From Methylobacterium radiodurans (GTDB lineage: Bacteria; Pseudomonadota; Alphaproteobacteria; Rhizobiales; Beijerinckiaceae), in contig NZ_CP029551.1 in assembly GCF_003173735.1 (NCBI RefSeq), forward strand, positions 3,000,001 to 3,064,000: DNA of 64,000 nucleotides. Direction: 5' to 3'. Both the position numbers and the translations under genes were made by a program. This document shows, in pieces, positions 36,727 to 44,962 of this stretch. The notes under the pieces were generated by a model. The model was not told the origin of the DNA, did not search any database, and worked only from the letters and a program-made list of their open reading frames with translations. Numbering within the stretch: the first letter of the stretch is position 1; every line of letters starts with the position of its first letter.

Positions 36727-37032
36727 GTGGCGGTTCTGGACAATCTGAAGGTCGATGTCACGGTGGTGCTGGGGCGCTGCCGCATGCCGCTGCACATGCT
36801 GCTGCGCATGGGCCGCGGCGCGGTGATCGAATTGGAGGCGAGCGAGAGCGATATGGTCGAGATCCTGGCCAACGACCACCCGATCGCTCGCGGCCAGATT
36901 GTGGTGACGGGCAACCGCATCTCCGTCGAGGTGACCGAGCTGATCCGCAAGCCCGAGACCCTGCGCGCGCCCGGCACCTCGATCGGAGAGGGGGCCGCGC
37001 CCCTGTTCGAGCCGGAAGCCCGGATGGCGTGA
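36727..37032 (+). CDS. FliN/SpoA-domain protein, orphan flagellar-switch-like
   Basis: About 101 residues forming one SpoA (FliN/YscQ C-terminal) domain: [20 protein letters not shown], then [20 protein letters not shown], then [20 protein letters not shown]. The start is GTG 36727 or GTG 36709. FliN forms the C-ring of the flagellar switch, but no other flagellar or type III secretion gene is near, so this may be a dispersed flagellar gene or a derived single-domain protein. It is preceded by divergent lipB and followed by tRNA-Leu. Confidence 0.88.
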   Translation: MAVLDNLKVDVTVVLGRCRMPLHMLLRMGRGAVIELEASESDMVEILANDHPIARGQIVVTGNRISVEVTELIRKPETLRAPGTSIGEGAAPLFEPEARMA

Positions 37033-37059
37033 TTTTCGAGGCGTTCCGCGCGACGGCGC

Positions 37060-37087
37060 TTGTCGGGCCGGAATCGATCTGTTATTG
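37060..37087 (+). promoter_or_regulatory. Candidate promoter of tRNA-Leu
   Basis: TTGTCG (37060-37065) and TTATTG (37082-37087) are separated by 16 bases, about 72 bases before the tRNA. This fits the loose alphaproteobacterial housekeeping sigma pattern. It lies just after the SpoA-domain gene. Confidence 0.45.
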
Positions 37088-37159
37088 CGCCGCTCACCGA
37101 GACGGACCGGCCAGCCAGGCCGCCGGATCGGACAAGCGGTCTCCCTTCGGGGTGCCGAT

Positions 37160-37244
37160 GCGGCCATGGCGGAATTGGTAGACGCGCTAGCTTGAGGTGC
37201 TAGTCCCGCGAGGGGTGGAGGTTCGAGTCCTCTTGGCCGCACCA
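37160..37244 (+). tRNA. tRNA-Leu (anticodon GAG)
   Basis: An 85-base cloverleaf with a long variable arm, as expected for leucine tRNA. The acceptor stem GCGGCCA (37160-37166) pairs with TGGCCGC (37234-37240), then discriminator A and an encoded CCA. The anticodon arm CTAGC-TTGAGGT-GCTAG places GAG in positions 34-36. The T arm contains GTTCGAGTC. TrmL, whose family modifies tRNA-Leu position 34, is encoded at 394-855. Confidence 0.97.
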
Positions 37245-37262
37245 ACCTTTCGGTTGGTGTTT
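37241..37262 (+). terminator. Terminator overlapping the 3' end of tRNA-Leu
   Basis: ACCAACC (37241-37247) pairs with GGTTGGT (37252-37258) around TTTC, followed by GTTT. The left arm uses the encoded ACCA end of the tRNA. Confidence 0.65.
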
Positions 37263-37633
37263 CCCTCACAGAACACGGTTCGGGCTCGGAAGCGACGCTG
37301 TCCCAGCCGATCCATTGCACCGCCACCGCGTGGCGGGCCTCTCTTCCCGACGAGCAGCACTCCAAAGTGATCGAGCCGGCGCGACCTCCGGGAACGCGCG
37401 GTCGCCACGCATGTGCGGACGTCGAAGATTATCTTAACCCTACACAAGCATTCAATTTGCACTTCGGTATCTATACGCGAAGGCCGAAGTCCTCTTCCAC
37501 ATCAACCAAATTGTGTCGCGGTCGATTCCCTGTACGGTGTCCTTCGCGCCCGAAGACAGGACGGATCTCGTGCGCGCCTGCCGGGCCGATGGTGCGGCAG
37601 GGACAGAACGTCCGGACGGTCTGAGGGGATCGC
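37263..37633. other. Intergenic stretch between tRNA-Leu and the cupin gene
   Basis: No gene is supported. The part 37420-37520 is distinctly AT-richer than its surroundings (TTATCTTAACCCTACACAAG), which may hold a promoter or be residue of DNA once integrated beside the tRNA gene. I did not find a second copy of the tRNA 3' end here. Confidence 0.4.
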
Positions 37634-38113
37634 ATGGAAATCGCACGGCTTCTCCACACGTTCGGCGGGCCCGCGCTGGCGCTGCTCGGCAGCCTGCCGG
37701 TCCTGCTGCGTCCGCGGGGCGCGGCCCCGCCGCTGCTCGACGGGCCGCTGATGGGCAACCACGACTTCCCGGCCGTCCAGCCGCGCGAGAAATCCTACCT
37801 GCCGCTGCCCTCGCACATCGTGTCGGGCAACCCGCGCCAGACCGCGACCACCATCTTCAAGAGCCCGGACGAGCGCTACGCCGCCGGCATCTGGACCTGC
37901 GGGGTCGGCGCCTTCCGCATCGACTTCGAGCACGACGAGTTCATCCATCTCATCGAGGGCGCCGTCACCACGACCGACGCGGCGGGCGTCTCGCGGAGCT
38001 ACCGGGCGGGCGAGGCCTTCGTGTCGCCGCGCGGCTGGTCGGGCACCTGGACCGTGACCGAGCCGGTGAAGAAGCACTTCACTTGGTACAAGGCCGAGCC
38101 TTCGGAGGCGTGA
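37634..38113 (+). CDS. Cupin domain protein (DUF861 type) with hydrophobic N terminus
   Basis: A 159-residue protein. Residues 1-25 (RLLHTFGGPALALLGSLPVL) are hydrophobic and could anchor it. The remainder is a cupin of the DUF861/EutQ-like type: SPDERYAAGIWTCGVGAFRI, FEHDEFIHLIEGAVTTTD, YRAGEAFVSPRGWSGTWTVT and VKKHFTWYKA at the end. This fold is shared with ureidoglycine aminohydrolase-like and other small-molecule cupins; the function here is unknown. Downstream is a bidirectional hairpin shared with the tRNA-Gly unit. Confidence 0.85.
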   Translation: MEIARLLHTFGGPALALLGSLPVLLRPRGAAPPLLDGPLMGNHDFPAVQPREKSYLPLPSHIVSGNPRQTATTIFKSPDERYAAGIWTCGVGAFRIDFEHDEFIHLIEGAVTTTDAAGVSRSYRAGEAFVSPRGWSGTWTVTEPVKKHFTWYKAEPSEA

Positions 38114-38135
38114 GGCCCGAGCCCGGAAACGACGA

Positions 38136-38155
38136 AGGCCGCCCAGGGGCGGCCT
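38136..38155 (-). terminator. Terminator hairpin of tRNA-Gly copy 1
   Basis: AGGCCGCC (38136-38143) and GGCGGCCT (38148-38155) pair around CAGG. It lies between the convergent cupin gene and the tRNA, so could serve both. Only a weak U tract (TTCGTCGTTT) follows on the minus strand. Confidence 0.7.
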
Positions 38156-38184
38156 ATAGTTGAGATCGTCGTGGTTGGGAAAAC

Positions 38185-38259
38185 TGGAGCGGGCGAAGGG
38201 ATTCGAACCCTCGACCCCAACCTTGGCAAGGTTGTGCTCTACCCCTGAGCTACACCCGC
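38185..38259 (-). tRNA. tRNA-Gly (anticodon GCC), copy 1
   Basis: A 75-base cloverleaf with encoded CCA on the minus strand. It starts GCGGGTGTAGCTCAGGGG; the anticodon loop TTGCCAA gives GCC; the T arm contains GGTTCGAATCC; the 3' end is CCCGCTCCA. Identical in sequence to copy 2. Confidence 0.97.
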
Positions 38260-38317
38260 TCGCATGTCCTGCTGGCGCTCGCCGGAAGAACCGGCCGGCG
38301 CCCCGCCGACGCCGGTC

Positions 38318-38346
38318 TCTAAACACCATTCCGGCCGCCGATGCAA
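38318..38346 (-). promoter_or_regulatory. Promoter of tRNA-Gly copy 1
   Basis: On the minus strand TTGCAT (38346-38341), a 17-base spacer and TTTAGA (38323-38318). The -10 and most of the spacer are identical to copy 2. Transcription would start about 50 bases before the tRNA. Confidence 0.7.
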
Positions 38347-38419
38347 GCGAAGCTTCGCGTCCCGGACTCGCGAAATCCGAGCGCAGAGGCAGCACCGGAG
38401 TACGCCCCGGAAACGACGA

Positions 38420-38439
38420 AAGCCGCCCGGAGGCGGCTT
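38420..38439 (-). terminator. Terminator hairpin of tRNA-Gly copy 2
   Basis: AAGCCGCC (38420-38427) pairs perfectly with GGCGGCTT (38432-38439) around CGGA; on the minus strand it is followed by TCGTCGTTT. It lies between the two tRNA units. Confidence 0.7.
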
Positions 38440-38468
38440 GTCGTGGAGATCGTCGTGGTTGGGAGAAC

Positions 38469-38543
38469 TGGAGCGGGCGAAGGGATTCGAACCCTCGACC
38501 CCAACCTTGGCAAGGTTGTGCTCTACCCCTGAGCTACACCCGC
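38469..38543 (-). tRNA. tRNA-Gly (anticodon GCC), copy 2
   Basis: Same 75-base sequence and orientation as the copy at 38185-38259, with encoded CCA and GCC anticodon. It is the upstream member of the tandem pair in the direction of transcription. Confidence 0.97.
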
Positions 38544-38601
38544 TCGCATGTCCTGCTGGCGCTCGCCGGAAGAACCGGCCGGCGCCCCGCCGACGCCGGT
38601 C

Positions 38602-38630
38602 TCTAAACACCATTCGGCCCGTCGGCGCAA
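38602..38630 (-). promoter_or_regulatory. Promoter of tRNA-Gly copy 2
   Basis: On the minus strand TTGCGC (38630-38625), a 17-base spacer and TTTAGA (38607-38602). Only the -35 hexamer and part of the spacer differ from copy 1, so each tRNA has its own promoter. Confidence 0.7.
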
Positions 38631-38662
38631 GGGCGTCGGGGGTGAAAATCTTCGCCGCCTTC

Positions 38663-39130
38663 CTACCAGTGCGCGGCGGCCTCCAGCCCCCCGCGAATCT
38701 CGTGCAGGCGCGCGGCGGTGCCCCGGGTCGTGCCCTCCGGCAGGGCGTCGAGGGGGAAGAAGGCGCAGGCCGCGATCTCCCGGTCCGGCAGCTTCTCGCG
38801 CAGCCGCGTCACGCCGTGCACCACGTAGAGCGCGACGTGGTCGCGGCGGGAACCCGCGAGATTGCGGTAGAGGCCGCGCAGCTGCAGCGCCTCGGGCGGG
38901 ACCGCGATCTCCGCCTCCTCGCGGAACTCGCGCAGCATCGCCTCGGCCGCGCTCTCGCCGATCTCGACGCCGCCGCCCGGCAGGTGCCAGCCCGCCACGT
39001 AGGTGTGGCGCACGAGGCAGACGCGGCCCGCCCCGTCGAAGGCCGCACCGCGCACGCCCAGCGTCATGCCCCGGAGCGCGAGCGCCCCGAGGTGGAAGAG
39101 CCGCCGGGCGAGGGGGTTGTCGAGCAGCAC
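38663..39130 (-). CDS. Nudix hydrolase
   Basis: A 155-residue protein with a complete Nudix box: GGGVEIGESAAEAMLREFRE then EAEI, matching GX5EX7REUXEEXGU. The N terminus LLDNPLARRLFHLGALALRG is helical and hydrophobic. It hydrolyses nucleoside diphosphates linked to another moiety; the substrate is unknown. It starts at a GTG 4 bp after the stop of the FAH-family gene and is translationally close to it, so the two form one operon. Confidence 0.92.
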   Translation of the reverse strand: MLLDNPLARRLFHLGALALRGMTLGVRGAAFDGAGRVCLVRHTYVAGWHLPGGGVEIGESAAEAMLREFREEAEIAVPPEALQLRGLYRNLAGSRRDHVALYVVHGVTRLREKLPDREIAACAFFPLDALPEGTTRGTAARLHEIRGGLEAAAHW

Positions 39131-39134
39131 CCGC

Positions 39135-39830
39135 CTAGACCACGTCGAGCACGATCGCGCCGAGCCCGGCGACCGCCCCCGTCATGCGCTCGCCGCGCCG
39201 CACCGGGCCGACGCCCGAGGGCGTGCCGGTGAAGACGAGGTCGCCCGGGGCTAGCTCGAAATAGCCCGACAGGTAGGCGATCTGCTCGGCCACCGACCAG
39301 ATCATCTCGGAGAGGTCGCCGCTCTGGCGCACCTCTCCGTTCACCGCGAGCGTGATCGCGCCGGAATCCGGATGGCCGAGAGCGGCGACCGGGTACAGCG
39401 GGCCGATCGGCCCGGAGGCGTCGGCGGCCTTGCCGAGGTCCCAGGGGCGGCGCAGCGCCTTGGCCTCGTCCTGCAGGTCGCGCCGGGTCATGTCGAGGCC
39501 GATCGCGTAGCCGTAGACGTGGTCGAGCGCCTCGGCGACCGGGATGTCGCGCCCGCCCCTGCCCAGCGCCACCACCATCTCGATCTCGAAATGGTAGTTC
39601 TCGGTGCGGGGCGGATAGGGTAGCTGGGCCGGCTCCGGCCCCACGACCAGAAGCGCGTCGGCGGGCTTCATGAAGAAGAAGGGCGGCTCGCGGTCGGGGT
39701 TGGCGCCCATCTCGCGGGCATGCGCCGCGTAGTTGCGCCCGACGCAGTAGACCCGCCGCACCGGGAAGAGGTCCGGGCTGCCGACGATCGGCAGGGCCGT
39801 GCGCGGCGGGTTCGGGATGACGGAGAGCAT
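39135..39830 (-). CDS. Fumarylacetoacetate hydrolase family protein
   Basis: A 231-residue FAH-fold enzyme. Active-site motifs are CVGRNYAAHAREMG, FFFMKPADALLVVG, the metal ligands in NYHFEIEMVVALGRGGRDIP, and GDLVFTGTPSGVGPVRRGE at the C terminus. Such small FAH proteins act as acylpyruvases or oxaloacetate decarboxylases (FAHD1-like). The exact substrate is undetermined. First gene of an operon with the Nudix hydrolase. Confidence 0.92.
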   Translation of the reverse strand: MLSVIPNPPRTALPIVGSPDLFPVRRVYCVGRNYAAHAREMGANPDREPPFFFMKPADALLVVGPEPAQLPYPPRTENYHFEIEMVVALGRGGRDIPVAEALDHVYGYAIGLDMTRRDLQDEAKALRRPWDLGKAADASGPIGPLYPVAALGHPDSGAITLAVNGEVRQSGDLSEMIWSVAEQIAYLSGYFELAPGDLVFTGTPSGVGPVRRGERMTGAVAGLGAIVLDVV

Positions 39831-40047
39831 GCGTCGCCTCTGAGCAGGACGGTCGTCGGGTCAGGGTCCGAGGGAGATCCCCGGGCTTCCGCGGCCGGCG
39901 CGGACGGGCTACGCCCGCATCGCCGCGGGTCCACATTAGGCCAGGACGGCGCCCGCGCCAGCCCGGACCGCGGCGAAGCGGGCGCGGATCCGAGAAACAG
40001 GCCGCGCGGCCCGTGAACGGCGGCCACGCGGCGAGGGGGGATCCCGG

Positions 40048-41475
40048 ATGGACGGCTTGCTCGATGCGCTGCGCGCCCGGCTCGGGGCGGCCCACATCCT
40101 CACCGCGGCCGAGGATGTCGAGCCCTACCTCGCCGAGCAGCGGCGTCTCTACCGGGGCGAGGCGCTCGCCGTGGCGCGGCCGGGCAGCACGGAGGAGGTC
40201 GCCTTCGCGGTGCGGGCCTGCGCGGAGGCGGGCGTGCCCGTGGTGGCGCAGGGCGGCAATACCGGCCTCGTCGGGGGCGGCGTGCCGCGGGGCGGCCTCG
40301 TGCTCGCGCTCGCCCGGATGAACCGGGTCCGGGACATCGACCCGGTCGGCGCCACCGCGACGGTCGAGGCCGGCGCGATCCTCTCCGATCTCCAGGACGC
40401 CGCCGAGGCGGCGGGGCTCCTGTTCCCGCTCTCATACGCCTCGCGCGGCTCGGCCCGGATCGGCGGCGGCATCAGCACCAACGCGGGCGGCGTGCAGGTC
40501 CTCTCCTACGGCAACGCGCGCGACCTCGTGCTCGGGCTCGAGGTGGTGCTCTCCGACGGCCGGGTCTGGAACGGGCTGCGGCACTTGCGCAAGGACAATG
40601 CCGGCTACGACCTGAAGCAGCTCTTCATCGGCTCGGAGGGCACGCTCGGCATCGTCACCGCGGCGGTGCTGCGGCTGTTCCCGCGGCCCCGCTCGACCAC
40701 GGTGGCCTTTGCGGGCCTCGCCTCGCCCGAGCGGGCGCTCGCGCTGTTCACGAGGATGCGCGATGCCTGCGACCGGGACCTCACCGCCTTCGAGGTGATG
40801 CCGCCCTTCGGGCTCGACATCGTGCTCGCCCACACACCCGGGGCGGTGCGCCCGCTCGAGGGTGCGCACGGCGCCTACGCGCTGGTGGAACTCGCCTCCG
40901 CCCGGCCCGACGCCGACACGCGGGCCGAGATGGAGGCGGTGCTCGCCGCGGCGATGCAGGCCGGGATCGTCGAGGATGCGACGATCGGCGCGAGCGAGGC
41001 GCAGAACCAGGCGCTCTGGTCCCTGCGCGAGGCGATGCCGGCGGCGCAGAAGCGCGAGGGCGCCTCGATCAAGCACGACGTCTCGCTGCCGCTCGCGCGC
41101 CTGCCCGCCTTCCTGGCCGAGGCCTCCGCCGCCTGCGAGGCGGCGATGCCCGGCATCCGTGTCTGCGCCTTCGGGCATTTCGGCGACGGCAACATCCACT
41201 TCAATCTGAGCCAGCCGCCCGGCATGGCGCGGGAGGCGTTCCTCGCCGAGTGGGGGCGCTTCAACCGCATCGTACACGACATCGTGCACGCGATGGGCGG
41301 CTCGTTCGCGGCCGAGCACGGGGTCGGCCTGCTGAAGCGTGCGGAGCTGGAGCGCTACGGCGACCCGGTCGGCCTCGACCTGATGCGCAGGCTCAAGGCG
41401 GCGCTCGATCCCGCCGGCATCCTCAACCCGGGCAAGGTGGTGGCGGGGCCGCCGTCCGATCGCGGCCTGCCCTGA
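40048..41475 (+). CDS. FAD-binding oxidoreductase (D-2-hydroxyacid / glycolate oxidase GlcD-like)
   Basis: A 475-residue FAD enzyme of the VAO/PCMH family. FAD-site features: VPVVAQGGNTGLVGGGVPRG and ARIGGGISTNAGGVQVLSYG. Substrate-domain metal ligands appear in CAFGHFGDGNIHFNLSQ and AEHGVGLLKRAELERYG, and the end motif is LDPAGILNPGKV. This is the D-2-hydroxyglutarate or D-lactate dehydrogenase branch. The precise substrate is not resolvable. It is divergent from the FAH-Nudix operon. Confidence 0.92.
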   Translation: MDGLLDALRARLGAAHILTAAEDVEPYLAEQRRLYRGEALAVARPGSTEEVAFAVRACAEAGVPVVAQGGNTGLVGGGVPRGGLVLALARMNRVRDIDPVGATATVEAGAILSDLQDAAEAAGLLFPLSYASRGSARIGGGISTNAGGVQVLSYGNARDLVLGLEVVLSDGRVWNGLRHLRKDNAGYDLKQLFIGSEGTLGIVTAAVLRLFPRPRSTTVAFAGLASPERALALFTRMRDACDRDLTAFEVMPPFGLDIVLAHTPGAVRPLEGAHGAYALVELASARPDADTRAEMEAVLAAAMQAGIVEDATIGASEAQNQALWSLREAMPAAQKREGASIKHDVSLPLARLPAFLAEASAACEAAMPGIRVCAFGHFGDGNIHFNLSQPPGMAREAFLAEWGRFNRIVHDIVHAMGGSFAAEHGVGLLKRAELERYGDPVGLDLMRRLKAALDPAGILNPGKVVAGPPSDRGLP

Positions 41476-41551
41476 CCGAGCAGGGCCCGGATCACCCGGC
41501 GCCCGGCCGTCCCGGAAACGGCGCGGTCAGGCCGGACGGAGCAGCGACCGC

Positions 41552-41938
41552 TCAGGCGGCCCGGCGGACGAAGGCGCGCAGCGTCCGCACCAGCGTCGAC
41601 GGCTCGTAGGGCTTGGGGATGAAGCGGGCGCCGTCCGGCATGTCGTTCGGCCCCGGCGTGCCCATGCCGGACACGACGAGCACGGGGATGGCCGGCCAGC
41701 GATGCGCGACGAGGCGGGCCAGCGCGAAGCCGTCCATCGAACCCTGCGGCATGTCGACGTCGGTCATCAGCACCTCGACGTCGTCGCGGTTCTCCAGGAC
41801 CTTCAGCGCCTTGTCGGCGTGCGTCGCCTCCAGCACCGTGAAGCCCGCATCGGCCAGCGTGTCGGAGGCCTCCATCAGCAGGAGACCGTCATCTTCCACA
41901 AGGAGAACGACGGGTTGCTCAGCGGGGCTCTCTGTCAT
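41552..41938 (-). CDS. CheY-like response regulator, receiver domain only
   Basis: A 128-residue receiver domain: VVLLVEDDGLLLMEASDTLA holds the acidic pocket, the phospho-acceptor Asp is in EVLMTDVDMPQGSMDGFALA, and the conserved Lys is in FIPKPYEPSTLVRTLRAF. There is no output domain. It is the second gene after the HWE kinase at 42040, so they probably work as a pair, though a hairpin (41970-41992) separates them. Confidence 0.93.
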   Translation of the reverse strand: MTESPAEQPVVLLVEDDGLLLMEASDTLADAGFTVLEATHADKALKVLENRDDVEVLMTDVDMPQGSMDGFALARLVAHRWPAIPVLVVSGMGTPGPNDMPDGARFIPKPYEPSTLVRTLRAFVRRAA

Positions 41939-41969
41939 CAGGCTTCGCGCGGCACTCTCTGGACCGGAA

Positions 41970-41992
41970 GCCCGGGGCCCTATTCCCCGGGC
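41970..41992. other. Hairpin between the kinase and response-regulator genes
   Basis: GCCCGGGG (41970-41977) pairs with CCCCGGGC (41985-41992) around a 7-base loop. No T tract. It may tune the ratio of the two proteins. Confidence 0.45.
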
Positions 41993-42039
41993 CCGCCCCC
42001 GTCAAGGCGCGACGGCCGCGCAGCCGGCCGGCGGCGCCC

Positions 42040-42915
42040 TCAGGCCGCCAGCATCGCGAAGGGCGCCTCGAAGCTCAGCACGAGGCCGGAGGCCGGGTAT
42101 GCGAGATCGACGCGGCCCCCGAAACCCCGCACGAGGCTGCGCTCGATCAGGCGCGTGCCGAACCCGGCCCGGCGCGGCGGGCTCACCGGCGGTCCGCCGG
42201 CCTCCTCCCAGCGGAACCGGAAGCGGGCGGCCCCGGGCTCCGTCCCGGCGGTCTCCTCCTCGACCGCCCGCTCCTCGACCGCCCAGTCGATCGTCACGTG
42301 GCCGGCCGGCGTCGAGAGGGCACCGTACTTGGCGGCGTTGGTGCCGAGTTCGTGCAGGAGCAGCGCGAGCGTCAGGCCAGACCGCGCGGCCAGGGCGATC
42401 TCGGGGCCCGACACGGCGAAGCGGTCGGGTTCGCTCCCGTGGAGCGCCACCGCAGTCGCGACGATGCGGCGCAGCGGGACCGTGGACCGGGGATCCTGCG
42501 CGGAGGCGCCCTGGAGCAGCACGTCGTGGGCCTGGGCCAGCGCGATGAGGCGGGCGTCGAGCGCCGCGCGCGCGGCGTCGAGCGAGGGGGCGGTGCGCAG
42601 GGTCTGGGTGCCGATCGCCTGCACCATCGCCAGGGTGTTCTTCACCCGGTGGGCCAGCTCCTGCATCAGCAGCGCCTGGCGATCCGCGTTCGAGCGCAGC
42701 TCGGCGATGTCGCGGCGGTAGCGGCTGTCGCGCAGCTCGGCCTCGGCCCGGAGCCGGTCGGCCTCCACGCGGTCGCGCCGCGCGCCGTAGCGCAGCTCGG
42801 CATCGACCTTCCGGCTCGCCAGCAGGAGCGCGCGCAGGTGCCGGTTCTCGGTCTCCAGCGACGCGACGCGACGCGCCTCGCCGTGCTCCTCGGACAGGAT
42901 GATCATCGCCGTCAT
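42040..42915 (-). CDS. HWE-type sensor histidine kinase
   Basis: A 291-residue soluble kinase. After a coiled-coil-like N terminus (ASLETENRHLRALLLASRKV...RYRRDIAELRSN) comes the phospho-acceptor region MQELAHRVKNTLAMVQAIGT of the HWE/HisKA_2 group, then LALLLHELGTNAAKYGALST with the N-box, and GFGTRLIERSLVRGFGG. No membrane segment or PAS domain. The ATG at 42915 fits the start of the coiled coil. HWE kinases in alphaproteobacteria often serve general stress or light signalling; here the signal is unknown. Downstream partner: the receiver at 41552. Confidence 0.92.
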   Translation of the reverse strand: MTAMIILSEEHGEARRVASLETENRHLRALLLASRKVDAELRYGARRDRVEADRLRAEAELRDSRYRRDIAELRSNADRQALLMQELAHRVKNTLAMVQAIGTQTLRTAPSLDAARAALDARLIALAQAHDVLLQGASAQDPRSTVPLRRIVATAVALHGSEPDRFAVSGPEIALAARSGLTLALLLHELGTNAAKYGALSTPAGHVTIDWAVEERAVEEETAGTEPGAARFRFRWEEAGGPPVSPPRRAGFGTRLIERSLVRGFGGRVDLAYPASGLVLSFEAPFAMLAA

Positions 42916-43183
42916 CGCCCCACCGCCTCGCCGGTCCGGGTCATCGCGACGATGACGCGTGTCGGCGCCCGCCCCGCGGCGCGGGAGACGAGGGATCGGG
43001 ATCGTCCGGTCCGGACGGCGACCGACAGCTTGCGCCGCTTCTGATTCGCCGCCCCGCCCGCAGTCCCGCGATTCGAGGGGCAGAATCAGCCTAGCATGGC
43101 GCGCGGGGCGCACAAGCATAGAACAGGACCGAGACTGATTTCTTTCACCGCTGGACTTCGCCTGAGCTGATCCGGCAGTCAGC

Positions 43184-44815
43184 TCACTTATTGCGTCCCA
43201 GCAGCACCAGCCAACCGACGCCGAGTATGAAGACCATCATGCCGATCGTCACGAAGGCCGGCGTGCCGAGATCGATCAGGCGAGGCGCGAGCTGCGTGGC
43301 GAAGGCCGCCACGACCAGCGCCACCGCGACGCGGGCCGCCGCCCGCTCGATGCCGCGGGTGACCTTGTCGAGCCCCTTCACCTCGATCTCGACCGTGACC
43401 TTGCCCTGCTTCAGCCGCACCAGCATCAGGTGGATCAGGGTGGGCAGCTCCGAGGCCGCCCCGTAGAGGCCGACGCCGAGCGCCTCGGCCTTCGCCTTCA
43501 GCCCCGAGAGCGAGAACTGCGTCTGCATGCTGGCCCGCACCGTCGGGCCGGCGGCGGCGAAGAGGTCGAAGTTGGGGTCGAGATGGCGCATCACCCCGTC
43601 GGCCGTGACGAGGCCCTTGAACAGGATCGCGAGATCGGTCGGCATCGCGAGGTCGTTCTCGCGGGCCATGGTCATGAAGTCGGTGAGCACGAGCCCGAGA
43701 TTGAGCGGGATCGAGGAGTGGCTCTCGACGAAGGACTGGGCCGAGAGCTGGAGCTTGGTCATGTCGGGATTGCTGGCCCCAGTCCAGTCGAGGAGCACGG
43801 CCATCAGCCCGTCCGCGTCCTGCTTCAGCATGGCGCCGATCAGCACGAGGAGCTGGTTGCGCCGCCGCCGCGACAGCCGGCCGATGATGCCGAAATCGAT
43901 GAAGCCGATGCGGTTGCCGGGCAGCGCCAGCATGTTGCCTGGGTGGGGATCGGCGTGGAACACGCCCTCGATCAAGGCCATGCGCAGGAAGGCGTCGGTG
44001 CCCTTCTGGGCGAGCAGCTTCTTGTCGACACCGGCCGCGCGCAGGCGCGCGTCGTCGGTCGGCGGGATGCCGTCGATGAATTCCTGCACCAGCACCCGCT
44101 CGGAGCACCATTCCCAGTGGATCTTCGGGAAGACGATGTCGTCGTCGTCCTCGAAGATCTGGGCCAGCAGCTCGCAGTTGCGGGCCTCGTTCAGGAGGTC
44201 GAGCTCGCCGTTGAGCCCCTCGGCGAGGTGGCGCATCTGCTCGCGGGGCTGGTAGCGGGCCATGTCCGGCCACTCGGTCTCGACGATGCGGGCCCCGTGC
44301 GCCATCAGGCGCAGGTCCGCCTCGATGATCTTGCGCAGGTTCGGCCGCAGCACCTTCACGATCACCGCCTCGCCCGTGTGCAGGCGCGCCCGGTAGACCT
44401 GGGCGATCGACGCGGAGGCGATCGGGTCGGTGTCGAACTCGGCGAAGATCTCGTGCGGGCTCGCGCCCAGATCCTCCTCCAGCTGCGGCCGGATCACCTC
44501 CCAGGGCACGGGGGAGACCTGGCTGTGGAGCTTCTCCAGCTCCTCGGTCCAGGCCGGGGAGAGGAGGTCCGGGCGGCTCGCCAGCACCTGCCCGAACTTG
44601 ATGAAGGTCGGGCCCAGCGCCTCGATGGCGCGGCGCATCCGCTCGGGCTCGGACAGGCGGGTGACGTCGACGCGGGGCTTCCGGCGCGGCAGCAGCGGCA
44701 GGTAGCGCAGTCCGAGCCGGTCCACGACCCGGTTGACGCCGAAGCCAATCAGGATCGTGGCGATCTCCGACAGGCGCTGGCGGTCGCGGGCGGCGACGAA
44801 GGCGGTCTTCAGCAT
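43184..44815 (-). CDS. ubiB: UbiB/ABC1 family ubiquinone-biosynthesis protein kinase-like
   Basis: A 543-residue UbiB family protein required for ubiquinone synthesis. Signature KFGQ motif region: ALGPTFIKFGQVLASRPDLL, the Ala-rich loop DPIASASIAQVYRARLHTGE, EARNCELL, and the catalytic FHADPHPGNMLALP and IDFGIIGRLS. Two C-terminal membrane helices (AARVAVALVVAAF; GMMVFILGVGWLVLLG) anchor it. The ATG at 44815 matches the family start. ubiE, commonly adjacent in alphaproteobacteria, is not here. Confidence 0.95.
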   Translation of the reverse strand: MLKTAFVAARDRQRLSEIATILIGFGVNRVVDRLGLRYLPLLPRRKPRVDVTRLSEPERMRRAIEALGPTFIKFGQVLASRPDLLSPAWTEELEKLHSQVSPVPWEVIRPQLEEDLGASPHEIFAEFDTDPIASASIAQVYRARLHTGEAVIVKVLRPNLRKIIEADLRLMAHGARIVETEWPDMARYQPREQMRHLAEGLNGELDLLNEARNCELLAQIFEDDDDIVFPKIHWEWCSERVLVQEFIDGIPPTDDARLRAAGVDKKLLAQKGTDAFLRMALIEGVFHADPHPGNMLALPGNRIGFIDFGIIGRLSRRRRNQLLVLIGAMLKQDADGLMAVLLDWTGASNPDMTKLQLSAQSFVESHSSIPLNLGLVLTDFMTMARENDLAMPTDLAILFKGLVTADGVMRHLDPNFDLFAAAGPTVRASMQTQFSLSGLKAKAEALGVGLYGAASELPTLIHLMLVRLKQGKVTVEIEVKGLDKVTRGIERAAARVAVALVVAAFATQLAPRLIDLGTPAFVTIGMMVFILGVGWLVLLGRNK

Positions 44816-44962
44816 GAAACGGGTCGTTTCCGTCCGGACGGGGGTGTTCCGGACAGCACGAGCATCGGGACTTTTTTGAGGTGGCGGGCCGCGCCCTTCC
44901 GGGGGTGCGGCCTCGCGCACCCCCCGCACGGGGGTGCGGCCTCCCGCCCCTGGCGGCGCGGC

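Larger units (their letters stand above)
38122..38618. repeat. 284-bp tandem duplication carrying tRNA-Gly
   Basis: Two head-to-tail units with an offset of 284 bp (38122-38334 and 38406-38618 are recognisably the same). Each contains, on the minus strand, a promoter, an upstream leader, tRNA-Gly(GCC) and a terminator hairpin. The leader and tRNA are identical; the terminator stems and bases just upstream of the promoters differ slightly, so the duplication is not very recent or has been partly homogenised. Confidence 0.92.

Noticed and set aside
37160..37633. Integrated element at tRNA-Leu
   Set aside because: The downstream DNA is somewhat AT-rich, but no repeated tRNA 3' end, integrase or mobile gene is present in the window.
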